Below the pieces are notes generated by a model. It made no database searches and had not been told where the DNA came from. It was given only the letters and a program-made list of their open reading frames with translations. A stretch of DNA of 64,000 bases from positions 595,231 through 659,230 of the forward strand of contig NZ_MTBP01000003.1 in the NCBI RefSeq assembly GCF_002911665.1, given 5' to 3'. A program made the position numbers and the translations under genes. Positions within the stretch are counted from its first letter, which is position 1; every line of letters starts with the position of its first letter. The stretch comes from Actinomadura rubteroloni. GTDB lineage: Bacteria; Actinomycetota; Actinomycetes; Streptosporangiales; Streptosporangiaceae. This document shows positions 50,302 to 58,533 of this stretch, in pieces.

Positions 50302-53059
50302 GCGTCTTGTGCGGCACGCGGCTGCGCGGCAGGTCGTTCTCGGTGCCGTTGACGACGGTCGTCTGCGGGAACCGCCGCAGCACCTCCTGCGGGGTCATGA
50401 CCTTCGCGTCGCCCGGGTACGGCTTCTTCCAGCCGGTCGAGGCGTACCAGGTGAGCCGGTTGAACGGGGCGAACGCGAGATTGTCCTCGGACCGGAAGTC
50501 CTGCTTCTCCGACCAGGCGAGCCACGACTTCTGCATCGCGTCCGTCACCTGCGCCGCCGACGGGTTCAGCGTGTCCAGCGGGATCTTGTTCTGCTGGACC
50601 TCGTAGGGCGTGAGGTCCGGCGTGTCGGTGAACGCGCCGTACATCGGCTCGGCGGCGAGATCGAGCTGGTTCATCGGCGGCAGGCCGAGGATCTGCTCGA
50701 CCGTCCGGACGACGTTGAGCTGGCTGTAGTAGGTGTGGTCGACCGCGCCCCGCTTGGCGTACGGGCTGGCGATCATGGTCACGTTGCGGTGCCCGTCCAC
50801 GTGGTCGACGCCGTTCTGCGAGTCGTCCTCGATCACGAAGACCGCGCTGTCCTTCCAGTACCTGGAATGCGAGATCGTGTCGATGATGCGCCCGGTGGCC
50901 AGGTCGTTGTCGGCCACCATCGCCGACGGCGTCGGGTATCCGGCGTTGAGGCCGTTGGTGTGGTCGTTCATCACCCACAGCATGTTCAGCGCGGGCAGCT
51001 TCCCGTTCTTCACGTACTGCGCGAAGTCCCGCTCGAAGATGTCCGCGCGGTACTGGTCGGGGATCTGCGTCTGGAAGTTCGGGAAGTCGCGCGACAGGAT
51101 CCCGTCCAGCGACGGGATGTCGGTCTTCGTCTGGCAGTGGCCCATCGGGGAGTGGAGCTGCCCCGTGGCCCTGCCCTCAAGGATCTTGGAGTCCTGGTAC
51201 CACTGCGTCCATGTGCCGGGGCAGTTCTGGCCGTCCGGCGTCGTGAACCACTCGGCGTACTCGCCCCACACCCGCGCGCTCAGGCCGTGCGCCCGCGCGT
51301 TGTCCCACAGGAATCCCGACTTCGGGTACACCATCGCGTCCGGCTGCCCGTAGTTGCGGATGTAGTTGGCGTACGACCGCTCCAGGTAGTCGTTGACGAA
51401 CCCCGCGTCGAGCCAGGTGTGCCCGGTCGCGGAGTTGGTGCCGTCGGAGTACAGGTTGTCGATCAGCGGGAACCGCCGGACGAGCTCGTGCGCGTTCGGC
51501 GTCGCGTTCGCGCCGAACTGCGCGTACGCGGGGTTGCCGTTGCCGCGCGGGTCGTCGCCCAGCTCCTGGTCGTACGTCCGGTTCTCCCGGACGATCACGA
51601 ACACGTGCTTGATCTTGGACGGCGATCCGGTGCGCAGCGGCACGGCGACGGGCGCGGCGCCGCGCGAGCCCTTCTTGTTGCGCTCCCTCAGGCCGTTCCA
51701 CTGGTTGGCGGCGAACACCTGCGAGGTGTAGGCGGCCATCTCCTTCGGCGTCGGCTCGGCGATGAGCCCGACGGTGCCGACGTCGGCGTACACCTGGTGG
51801 CCGGTCGCGGGCGTCGTGCCGGGGCCCTGGCTGATCGTCCGCGCCGGGCCGAGCGCGCCCACGCCCGCCTGGCTCGCCACGACGAGCTTGCCGAGCGCCG
51901 CGTTCCAGCGGACGGTCCCCGGGTACCAGCCGGTCGGGATGAGCCCGTCGAACGCGATGGGCCGGTGCGCGCCGGTGTATTCGTAGACGGCCAGCGCGTT
52001 GTTGCGGCCGAGGCTCACGACGAGGTGGCTCGCGTCCAGGAACTCCAGCGCGTTCGGCGAGCTGCCGTACGGCTGGCCGGGCAGCGGGTTGACGTTGAAC
52101 GTCCGCGCCACCTGCCCGCGCACGGTGTCGATCACCGAGACGGTGTCGTCGCTGGAGTTCGTCACGAGCACCTCGGTGCCGTGCGCGAGGAGGCTGCTCG
52201 GGTCCAGCCCGACCTTGTAGGTGCGGACGACCTTGTTCGCCGCGAGGTCGATCTCCGAGACCGTCCCGGAGGCCGCGCGGCCGTCGCGCCGGTCGGCGAG
52301 CACGGGGGAGTCGTAGCTGAGGTTGGTGCGCTCGCCCGCGCGCGGCGTCCGGCCGCCCTCGTTGCCGACGAACGCGTGCCTGCCGACCACGACGACGTCG
52401 CGCGGCGCGACGCCGACGGGCGTCTGCGCAGTGAGCGCGCCCGTCTCGGGGTCGAGGACGCCGAGCCGGTTCCAGCCGTCCAGGACGACCAGGATCCTCG
52501 ACCCGTCCGGCGACCAGGCCAGGCCGGTCGGCAGCGGCGCGGCGGCCGTGCCGTTCGCGTCCTTCGGGACGTCGGCGTCGGCGGGGAGCGCGATGACGGA
52601 CGGCTTGCCGAGCGTGCCGTCGGCGGCGACCGGGAACTTCAGCAGGTTCTTGCTCTGCGTCGCGTACAGCGTGTTCCCGTCGCGGCTGTAAAGCAGACCG
52701 GTCACGCCGATGTTGCCGCTGCCGGTGCCCTTCGGCGGCGTGTACTGCTGGAGCACCTTGCCGCCCGCGAGGTCCACGACCGTGAACAGGCCGGCGCCGG
52801 ACTTGGTGAGGTCGACGGCGGTGCGGCCGTCCGGGCGCACGGCGAGGTCCATCGGACGGCCCGACTGCTCGATGCTCGTCCCGGCGGGCGTGACGTACTG
52901 GTTGTTGGACGTCAGGACGGAACCGTCCTGCTGACGGCCGACGAGATGGTCGGCCAGCGGCGTGTTCGCGCCGCCCGGGCCGGCGGCGAACGCGGCGGTG
53001 GCGGTCGCGAGCACGGCGACGGCCCCGAGCACGGACGTGGAGAGCGTTCTTCGGCGCAT
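50294..53059 (-). CDS. Secreted bifunctional YncE-like beta-propeller / phosphoesterase
   Basis: 921 residues. Signal peptide (about 1-25). Residues 50-450 form YVTN-type propeller repeats (GRPMDLAVRPDGRTAVDL; NTLYATQSKNLLKFPV; VLVTNSSDDTVSVIDTV). The C-terminal half is an alkaline-phosphatase-superfamily phosphoesterase: KHVFVIVRENRTYDQELGDD, NSATGHTWLD with a likely nucleophile, FVIEDDSQNGVDHVDGHR and YSQLNVVRTVEQILGLPP. It probably hydrolyses phosphate esters outside the cell. First gene of an operon with an ABC exporter. Confidence 0.92.
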   Translation of the reverse strand: MRRRTLSTSVLGAVAVLATATAAFAAGPGGANTPLADHLVGRQQDGSVLTSNNQYVTPAGTSIEQSGRPMDLAVRPDGRTAVDLTKSGAGLFTVVDLAGGKVLQQYTPPKGTGSGNIGVTGLLYSRDGNTLYATQSKNLLKFPVAADGTLGKPSVIALPADADVPKDANGTAAAPLPTGLAWSPDGSRILVVLDGWNRLGVLDPETGALTAQTPVGVAPRDVVVVGRHAFVGNEGGRTPRAGERTNLSYDSPVLADRRDGRAASGTVSEIDLAANKVVRTYKVGLDPSSLLAHGTEVLVTNSSDDTVSVIDTVRGQVARTFNVNPLPGQPYGSSPNALEFLDASHLVVSLGRNNALAVYEYTGAHRPIAFDGLIPTGWYPGTVRWNAALGKLVVASQAGVGALGPARTISQGPGTTPATGHQVYADVGTVGLIAEPTPKEMAAYTSQVFAANQWNGLRERNKKGSRGAAPVAVPLRTGSPSKIKHVFVIVRENRTYDQELGDDPRGNGNPAYAQFGANATPNAHELVRRFPLIDNLYSDGTNSATGHTWLDAGFVNDYLERSYANYIRNYGQPDAMVYPKSGFLWDNARAHGLSARVWGEYAEWFTTPDGQNCPGTWTQWYQDSKILEGRATGQLHSPMGHCQTKTDIPSLDGILSRDFPNFQTQIPDQYRADIFERDFAQYVKNGKLPALNMLWVMNDHTNGLNAGYPTPSAMVADNDLATGRIIDTISHSRYWKDSAVFVIEDDSQNGVDHVDGHRNVTMIASPYAKRGAVDHTYYSQLNVVRTVEQILGLPPMNQLDLAAEPMYGAFTDTPDLTPYEVQQNKIPLDTLNPSAAQVTDAMQKSWLAWSEKQDFRSEDNLAFAPFNRLTWYASTGWKKPYPGDAKVMTPQEVLRRFPQTTVVNGTENDLPRSRVPHKTHA

Positions 53060-53219
53060 CGAATCCCCTCTGGATTCCGGGCCGGTACGGATGACCGGCC
53101 CGCCGCCGGACCCTAGGCCCGCACCTGATCACGGGGGCCAACCGCGGATGACGGGCCCGTGAACGGCACCGGGATCCGGCGCGCGGGTGACGTCGCCCAC
53201 ACGCCGTCCGGTTCCGAAA

Positions 53220-53234
53220 TGAAAACGGTTATCG
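53220..53234. promoter_or_regulatory. Zur box upstream of the zinc-free ribosomal protein operon
   Basis: TGAAAACGGTTATCG, near-palindromic (TGAWAAC-GTTWTC), lies 36 bp before the L33 start. A 19-base stretch including it (CGAAATGAAAACGGTTATC) is repeated exactly upstream of znuA. It resembles the actinobacterial Zur consensus. Confidence 0.8.
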
Positions 53235-53269
53235 CTACCATGGGTCGTCCACCGACGAGAGGAGAGCGC

Positions 53270-53434
53270 ATGGCCCGCAACGAGCTGCGGCCGGTCGTCA
53301 AGCTGCGATCGACCGCAGGGACGGGGCACACCTACGTGACCCGCAAGAACCGGCGCAACGACCCCGACCGCCTCACGCTGCGCAAGTACGACCCCGTCGT
53401 GCGCCGCCACGTGCTGTACCGCGAGGAGCGCTGA
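53270..53434 (+). CDS. rpmG: Ribosomal protein L33, zinc-free paralogue
   Basis: 54 residues (MARNELRPVVKLRSTAGTG, then HTYVTRKNRRNDPDRLTL). It has no Cys, whereas zinc-binding L33 carries four, so it is the C-minus type made when zinc is scarce to replace the zinc-containing form. AGAGGAGAG before the ATG. First gene of a four-gene ribosomal operon behind a Zur box; TGATG overlap with L28. Confidence 0.95.
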   Translation: MARNELRPVVKLRSTAGTGHTYVTRKNRRNDPDRLTLRKYDPVVRRHVLYREER

Positions 53435-53670
53435 TGGCGCGCCGCTGCCAGCTCACCGGCTCCGAACCCGCGTTCGGCAGGAGCGTGTCCCACTCGCACC
53501 GCCGCACGCCGCGCCGGTTCGATCCCAACATCCAGCGCAAGCGCTACTGGCTGCCGAGCGAGCGGCGGTTCGTCCGGCTCCGGCTGTCGGCGCGGGCGAT
53601 CAAGACGATCGACGCGATCGGCGTCGAGGCGGCGGTCGCCCGGATCCGGGCGCGCGGGGAGAAGGTCTGA
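53434..53670 (+). CDS. rpmB: Ribosomal protein L28, zinc-free paralogue
   Basis: 78 residues (MARRCQLTGSEPAFGRSVSH). It has a single Cys where the zinc form has CxxC pairs. FDPNIQRKRYWLPSERRFVRLRLSARAIKTID is the conserved L28 body. Coupled to both neighbours by TGATG overlaps, so it is co-expressed under Zur control. Confidence 0.95.
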   Translation: MARRCQLTGSEPAFGRSVSHSHRRTPRRFDPNIQRKRYWLPSERRFVRLRLSARAIKTIDAIGVEAAVARIRARGEKV

Positions 53671-53975
53671 TGGCCAAGCGGAGCAAGATCGCGGCGGACG
53701 CGCGCCGCCGGGCGACGGTCGCGCGGTACGCCGCCCGCCGCGCCGAGCTGAAGCGGGTCATCGCGTCCGCGCGCACCGCGCCCGAGGACCGGGACGCGGC
53801 GGTCCGCGAACTGCGCCGCCAGCCGCGCGACGCCAGCGCCACCCGCCTGCGCAACCGCGACGCGGTGGACGGGCGCCCGCGCGGCCACCTGCGCAAGTTC
53901 GGCCTGTCGCGGGTGCGGTTCCGCGAGATGGCCCACCGGGGCGAGCTGCCCGGCGTGACGAAGGCGAGCTGGTGA
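53670..53975 (+). CDS. rpsN: Ribosomal protein S14, zinc-free paralogue
   Basis: 101 residues (MAKRSKIAADARRRATVARY), long form of S14 without the CxxC-CxxC zinc site of the short form. RLRNRDAVDGRPRGHLRKFGLSRVRFREMAHRGELPGVTKASW is the strongly conserved S14 C-terminus. Third gene of the operon. Confidence 0.96.
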   Translation: MAKRSKIAADARRRATVARYAARRAELKRVIASARTAPEDRDAAVRELRRQPRDASATRLRNRDAVDGRPRGHLRKFGLSRVRFREMAHRGELPGVTKASW

Positions 53976-53979
53976 TCGC

Positions 53980-54141
53980 ATGGCCGTCCCGAAGCGGAGG
54001 ACGTCGCGCTCGAACACGCGGTCCCGGCGTGCGCGGTGGAGGGCCGAGCCGCCCGCGCTGGTGACCGTGATCGTGGACGGGCGGACGGTCCGCGTGCCGC
54101 GCCGTCTCGTCCGCGCCTACGAGCGGGGCCTGCTGCCCTGA
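53980..54141 (+). CDS. rpmF: Ribosomal protein L32, zinc-free paralogue
   Basis: 53 residues, begins MAVPKRRTSRSNTRSRRARW, the L32 signature. It lacks the CxxC/C-C zinc pairs normally found after this segment. It starts 4 bp after the S14 stop and is followed by a terminator, so it closes the operon. With L33, L28 and S14 it lets the cell release zinc from ribosomes. Confidence 0.9.
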   Translation: MAVPKRRTSRSNTRSRRARWRAEPPALVTVIVDGRTVRVPRRLVRAYERGLLP

Positions 54142-54154
54142 CCGGGCGCGTTGC

Positions 54155-54186
54155 GCGGGTCCCGGCAGTGCCGGGACCCGCTTTTT
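54155..54186 (+). terminator. Intrinsic terminator after the ribosomal operon
   Basis: Arms GCGGGTCCCGG (54155-54165) and CCGGGACCCGC (54171-54181) with a 5-nt loop are followed by TTTTT. It separates the ribosomal genes from the znu operon. Confidence 0.9.
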
Positions 54187-54242
54187 CGCGCCGGGCATCC
54201 GTCCGAGATGACCGATTGGCCGGGCTGTGGCATAGTACGAAA

Positions 54243-54257
54243 TGAAAACGGTTATCA
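54243..54257. promoter_or_regulatory. Zur box upstream of znuA
   Basis: TGAAAACGGTTATCA, with symmetric ends TGA/TCA, is 22 bp before the znuA start and identical in 14 of 15 positions to the box ahead of the ribosomal operon. Confidence 0.82.
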
Positions 54258-54278
54258 ATATTGCTTTGGGAGACCCCC

Positions 54279-55181
54279 ATGCCCAGAACGTCCCTCCTCG
54301 GCGGAGCGCTGGTCCTCGGCGCCGGACTGCTCACCGCGTGCGGCGGGTCCGGCGACGGCCCGGAGAGCGACGGGACGGTCGCGGTCGTGGCGTCCACGAA
54401 CGTCTACGGCGACATCGCCCGCCAGATCGGCGGCGACCGGGTCGCGGTCACGTCGATCATCAGCGACCCGAGCCAGGACCCCCACTCCTACGAGGCCAGC
54501 ACCCGCACGCAGCTCGAACTGTCCCGCGCGAAGGTCGTCATCGAGAACGGCGGCGGCTACGACGACTTCGTGGACCGGATGCTGAAGACGGCGCACAACT
54601 CGTCGGCGACCGTCCTCAACGCCGTCCGGATCTCGGGACGGACCGCGCCCGCGGGCGGCGAGCTGAACGAGCACGTCTGGTACGACGTCCCGTCGATGGC
54701 CAGGCTCGCCGACGGCGTCGCCGGCGCGCTCGGCAAGGCCGACCCGGCGCACGCCGCCGCGTTCACCGCGAACGCGGCGACGTTCAAGCGCGCGCTCGCG
54801 CCGCTGGAGCGGGAGACCGCCGCGCTGAAGACCGTGCACGCGGGCGCCGGAGTCGCGATCACCGAGCCCGTCCCGCTCTACCTGCTCGACGCCGCCGGGC
54901 TGAAGAACGCGACGCCCGACGAGTTCAGCGAGGCCGTCGAGGAGGGCGACGACGTCCCCGCCCGCGTGTTGCAACAGACGCTCGCGCTGTTCACCGGCAA
55001 GAAGGTCGAGGCGCTCGTCTACAACGCTCAGACCGCCGGGCCCGAGACCGAGAAGCTGGAGGCCGCGGCGAAGGACGCCGGGATCCCGTCCGTGCCCGTC
55101 ACCGAGACGATGCCCGCCGGGAAGACCTACCAGACCTGGATGGCCGGCACGCTCGCCGCGCTCCGGGCCGCACTGTCATGA
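54279..55181 (+). CDS. znuA: Zinc ABC transporter substrate-binding lipoprotein
   Basis: 300 residues. Signal peptide with lipobox LTAC (Cys about 20), then the cluster A-I metal-binding fold. VVASTNVYGDIARQIGGDRV, DPHSYEASTRTQLELSRAKVVIENGGGYDDF and ELNEHVWYDVPSM supply metal-binding His residues. The usual His-rich loop is short or absent, and the C-terminal half keeps the PVTETMPAG motif. The start follows GGGAGA; two in-frame codons upstream would place it in the promoter. First gene of the zinc importer operon. Confidence 0.92.
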   Translation: MPRTSLLGGALVLGAGLLTACGGSGDGPESDGTVAVVASTNVYGDIARQIGGDRVAVTSIISDPSQDPHSYEASTRTQLELSRAKVVIENGGGYDDFVDRMLKTAHNSSATVLNAVRISGRTAPAGGELNEHVWYDVPSMARLADGVAGALGKADPAHAAAFTANAATFKRALAPLERETAALKTVHAGAGVAITEPVPLYLLDAAGLKNATPDEFSEAVEEGDDVPARVLQQTLALFTGKKVEALVYNAQTAGPETEKLEAAAKDAGIPSVPVTETMPAGKTYQTWMAGTLAALRAALS

Positions 55182-55963
55182 CACCGGCCATCGCGCTGCG
55201 CGGCGCGGGCCTCGCCTACGGCAGCCGCGTGCTCTGGCGCGGCCTGGACCTGGAGGTGCGGCCTGGCGAGTTCCTGGCCGTCCTCGGCGCCAACGGCACC
55301 GGGAAGAGCAGCCTCCTGCGCGTCCTGCTCGGCCTCCGGCGGCTGACCGAGGGGACGGTCGAGATCGCCGGCCGCGCCCCCCGGCGCGGCGGCGACCGCG
55401 TCGGGTACGTCCCGCAGCGCCTGGAGGTCTCGCCGCTCACCCCGCTGCGGGCGCGCGACTTCGTCCGGCTCGGCGTGGACGGCCACCGCTGGGGGTTCGG
55501 CCGCGCACGCGGCGCCGTCCGCGAGCGGGTCGAGGACGCGCTGCGCGCCGTCGGCGCCGAGCCCTACGCCGACGTCCCGCTGCGGCTGCTGTCGGGCGGC
55601 GAGCGGCAGCGGGTCCGGGTCGCGCAGGCACTGGCGTCCGATCCCCGGATCCTGCTGTGCGACGAGCCCCTGCTGTCCCTCGACCCCGGCAGCCAGGCCA
55701 CCGTCGCCGGGCTCATCGACCAGCGCCGCCGCACCCGCGACACCGCCGTCGTGTTCGTCACCCACGAGATCGAGCCGATCCTCGGTCTCGCCGACCGCGT
55801 CCTGTACCTGGCGGGCGGACGGTTCCGGATCGGCGCGCCGGACGACGTCCTGACATCCCCCGTGCTGTCGGACCTCTACGGGACGCCCGTGCAGGTCGTC
55901 CGCGCCGGCGACCACGTCGCCGTCGTCGGCGCCCCGCCGGTCCGGGCGGAGGGGACGGCATGA
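55178..55963 (+). CDS. znuC: Zinc ABC transporter ATPase
   Basis: 261 residues. Walker A GANGTGKSS, Q-loop VPQRLEVSPLTPL, signature LLSGGERQRVRVAQAL and Walker B ILLCDEPLLSLD, with H-loop VTHEIEPI. Coupled to znuA by ATGA. The stop overlaps the start of a 32-codon mini-ORF before znuB. Confidence 0.92.
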   Translation: MTPAIALRGAGLAYGSRVLWRGLDLEVRPGEFLAVLGANGTGKSSLLRVLLGLRRLTEGTVEIAGRAPRRGGDRVGYVPQRLEVSPLTPLRARDFVRLGVDGHRWGFGRARGAVRERVEDALRAVGAEPYADVPLRLLSGGERQRVRVAQALASDPRILLCDEPLLSLDPGSQATVAGLIDQRRRTRDTAVVFVTHEIEPILGLADRVLYLAGGRFRIGAPDDVLTSPVLSDLYGTPVQVVRAGDHVAVVGAPPVRAEGTA

Positions 55964-56058
55964 GCGAGCCGGAGGCGCGCGCCGCGCGCTGGACTGAGGA
56001 GCGCCGGGAGCTTGCGACCAGAGCGACGAGGGAAGCGCGCGGCTTTGGCGCGCCGTAG
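55960..56058 (+). CDS. 32-residue mini-ORF between znuC and znuB
   Basis: MSEPEARAARWTEERRELAT, then RATREARGFGAP. It starts at an ATGA shared with the znuC stop and ends 18 bp before znuB. It is highly charged with no domain. The sequence has codon use unlike the neighbours (CTT, AGA, AGG) and ends with a GCGCGC/GGCGCGCC hairpin-like stretch. It may be a translational-coupling bridge or an inserted repeat, and does not have to make a functional peptide. Confidence 0.4.
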   Translation: MSEPEARAARWTEERRELATRATREARGFGAP

Positions 56059-56076
56059 GCGAACGGGAAACACAGC

Positions 56077-56940
56077 ATGAGCGTCTGGCACGAGATCTTC
56101 TCTTTCGACCACTACGGGGAGCTGCTGTCGCTCGTCCGCAACTCGCTGGTCGCGGGCGCGGTGCTCGGGCTCGTCGGCGGGCTCGTCGGGACGTTCGTCC
56201 TCCTGCGGGACGTCACGTTCGCCGTCCACGGCGTCAGCGAGCTGTCGTTCGCCGGGGCCGCCGCCGCGCTGCTGTTCGGGTTCAACGTCGTCGTCGGCTC
56301 GCTGGCCGGGGCGCTCGCCGCCGCCGCGCTCATCGGCGTGCTCGGCGCGGGCGCCCGCGACCGCAACTCCTTCATCGGCGTGCTGATGCCGACCGGGCTC
56401 GGGCTCGGCGTGCTGTTCCTCGCGCTCTACAAGGGACGGTCGGTCAACAAGTTCGGCGTCCTCACCGGCCAGATCGTCGCGATCGACACGCCCCGGCTGT
56501 CCTGGCTCGTCGCGATCTCGGTGCTCGTCGTGCTGTGCCTGGCGGTCCTGTGGCGCCCGCTGACGTTCGCGAGCGTGGACCCGGACGTCGCCGCCGCGCG
56601 GGGCGTCCCGGCGGGCGCGCTGTCGCTGGCGTTCATGCTCGTCCTCGGCCTGGCGGTCGCCGCGTCGGTGCAGATCGTCGGCGCGCTGCTCGTGCTGGCG
56701 CTGCTCTGCACGCCCGCGGCGGCGGCGCTGCGGGTGACCGCGTCGCCCGTCCTCGCGCCGGTGCTCAGCGTCGTGTTCGCGACGGCCGCGATGCTCGGCG
56801 GGATCCTGCTGGCGCTCGGCGCGAGCATCCCGATCAGCCCCTACGTCACGACGCTGTCGTTCCTGATCTACGTGGCGTGCCGGGCCGTCGGGGCCGTCCG
56901 GACGCGCCGGGGCTGGACCGCGCGCCGGGTCCCCGCGTGA
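56077..56940 (+). CDS. znuB: Zinc ABC transporter permease
   Basis: 287 residues, about eight transmembrane segments, ABC-3 family. RNSLVAGAVLGLVGGLVGTFVLLRDVTFAVHGVSELSFAGAAAALLFG and VQIVGALLVLALLCTPAAAALRVT are family hallmarks. Forms the zinc channel with ZnuA and ZnuC. Induced under zinc starvation through the upstream Zur box. Confidence 0.92.
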   Translation: MSVWHEIFSFDHYGELLSLVRNSLVAGAVLGLVGGLVGTFVLLRDVTFAVHGVSELSFAGAAAALLFGFNVVVGSLAGALAAAALIGVLGAGARDRNSFIGVLMPTGLGLGVLFLALYKGRSVNKFGVLTGQIVAIDTPRLSWLVAISVLVVLCLAVLWRPLTFASVDPDVAAARGVPAGALSLAFMLVLGLAVAASVQIVGALLVLALLCTPAAAALRVTASPVLAPVLSVVFATAAMLGGILLALGASIPISPYVTTLSFLIYVACRAVGAVRTRRGWTARRVPA

Positions 56941-56962
56941 CGGGCGGGGACCCGGCCCCGGC

Positions 56963-57349
56963 TCAGCAGTCGCGCAGCTCGGGCGACTGGTTGAGGATCT
57001 GCTCGCGCGCCGTCACGAACGCGTCGTGCGCCGGGGTGCCCGGCTGCGCGAACACCGCCAGCCGGTGACAGTTCTGGAATGCCAGCGCCACCCCGAAGTG
57101 GCGCTCGATCGAGGTGCGCATCGCGTCGCTGGCGAGCATGCGCAGGAGCTGGCCGCGGGCCTGCTCGTCCGGTGGCGGGGTGAGGTTGTCCGCGAACTCG
57201 CCGCCCTCGGTCCGGAGCCGGGCGATCAGCTCGGTGACGAGGTTCCAGGCATAGGGGAGCGACTCCCGGATGCAGGCGATGAACTCGGCGTCGTCGACGG
57301 GACCCCGCTGCGCCTTGGCGAGCAGGTCGGGGGAAACGTCCAGGGACAA
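56963..57349 (-). CDS. SCO5389-like conserved actinobacterial protein
   Basis: 128 residues from a TTG with GAGGAG upstream. MSLDVSPDLLAKAQRGPVDD, then AEFIACIRESLPYAW, and the end SPELRDC resemble a conserved small family I know from streptomycetes as SCO5389-type; its function is not established. Two conserved Cys (ACIRES, NCHRLAV) and the C-terminal Cys are visible. A Zur-like palindrome lies about 85 bp upstream. Convergent with znuB. Confidence 0.75.
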   Translation of the reverse strand: MSLDVSPDLLAKAQRGPVDDAEFIACIRESLPYAWNLVTELIARLRTEGGEFADNLTPPPDEQARGQLLRMLASDAMRTSIERHFGVALAFQNCHRLAVFAQPGTPAHDAFVTAREQILNQSPELRDC

Positions 57350-57433
57350 GACGGAGACTCCTCGGATCGGCGAGACGTGCCGCGGAAGGACCGCTCCCCG
57401 ACGCTAACCCGGCGGGCACCGGAGATCAATAGC

Positions 57434-57446
57434 AATGATTTTCATT
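57434..57446. promoter_or_regulatory. Third Zur/Fur-type box between SCO5389-like and dhaK genes
   Basis: AATGATTTTCATT (AATGA-TTT-TCATT) in an AT-rich island. On the minus strand it reads AATGAAAATCATT, very like the streptomycete Zur core. It lies 85 bp from the minus-strand gene and 56 bp from dhaK, so the target is uncertain. Confidence 0.55.
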
Positions 57447-57501
57447 ACGCTGCGGGCGGGACGGCCGGGACGGAAGGGACGCGAGCGGGTACACCGCAGG
57501 C

Positions 57502-58533
57502 ATGGCGACGGACCGAACGACCCCCGGCGGCCCCTTCCTCCCCGCGGACGGCGACCCCGTCCCGCCCGCGCTGCGCGGCTTCGCCCGCGCCCACGCGGCC
57601 CTGGTCGAACTGCGCGACGACCCGCCGCACCTCCTCGCCCGCGACCGCGCCCCCGCGCGCCGCGTCGGCCTGGTCTCCGGCGGCGGGTCCGGCCACGAGC
57701 CGCTGCACGCCGGGTTCCTCGGCCGCGGCATGCTCGACGCCGTCGCGCCCGGCAAGGTGTTCGCGTCCCCGCACAACCGGCAGGTCCTCGCGGCGAGCCG
57801 CGCCGCCGCCGGACCGGACGGCGTCCTGCACGTCGTGAAGAACTACACCGGCGACCGCATCAACTTCGGCATCGCCGCCGAACGGCTCCGGCTCGCGGGC
57901 ATCGCCTCCCGGCGCGTCCTCGTGGACGACGACGTCGCCACCGACTCCGCCGACACCGCCACCGGACGGCGCGGCACCGCCGCCACGGTCGTCGTCGAGA
58001 AGCTGCTCGGCGGCGCGGCCGACGCGGGCCTCGGCCTGGACGAGCTGGCCGACCTCGGCGCCCGCGTCGCCGCCGCCTCGCGGAGCCTGGCCGTCGCGTC
58101 CCGCGCCCAGACGTCCCCGCACACCGGACGGCCCGCGTTCGACCTGGAACCGGGCGAGATCGAGTACGGCGTCGGCATCCACGGCGAGCGGGCCGCGAGA
58201 TCGGTGCCCCGCCCGCCCACCGCCGATCTGGTCGCCCGGATGCTCGACGCGGTCACCGCCGCGCTGCCCGACGGCCCCGGCGACGTCCTGGTCGTCGTCA
58301 ACGGCCTCGGCGGCACCACGCCGCTGGAGCTGTACGGGCTCTACGACCTCGTCGCCGGCGACCTGGACCGGCGCGGGCTCACGGTCGCGGACGCGCTCGT
58401 CGGGACGTTCGTCCCCGCCCTCGACATGGCCGGGTTCTCGCTCACCCTCACCCGCCTGCGGCCCGAGTGGCGGCCCTGGTGGGACGCCCCGGCCGTCACG
58501 CCCGCCTTCCCCCGCGCGAACGGAGCCGCCTGA
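57502..58533 (+). CDS. dhaK: Dihydroxyacetone kinase subunit DhaK
   Basis: 343 residues. The substrate loop GLVSGGGSGHEPLHAGFLGRGMLDA, VLHVVKNYTGDRINFGIAAERL and the covalent-binding His in EYGVGIHGE identify the DhaK domain. It binds dihydroxyacetone or a related small ketose, which DhaL phosphorylates. The stop overlaps the dhaL start by 1 bp (TGATG). Confidence 0.93.
   Translation: MATDRTTPGGPFLPADGDPVPPALRGFARAHAALVELRDDPPHLLARDRAPARRVGLVSGGGSGHEPLHAGFLGRGMLDAVAPGKVFASPHNRQVLAASRAAAGPDGVLHVVKNYTGDRINFGIAAERLRLAGIASRRVLVDDDVATDSADTATGRRGTAATVVVEKLLGGAADAGLGLDELADLGARVAAASRSLAVASRAQTSPHTGRPAFDLEPGEIEYGVGIHGERAARSVPRPPTADLVARMLDAVTAALPDGPGDVLVVVNGLGGTTPLELYGLYDLVAGDLDRRGLTVADALVGTFVPALDMAGFSLTLTRLRPEWRPWWDAPAVTPAFPRANGAA

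Noticed and set aside
50099..53116. 1,005-residue plus-strand frame opposite the phosphoesterase
   Set aside because: Composition of an antisense shadow (Arg, Val, Gly runs) with no recognisable domain.
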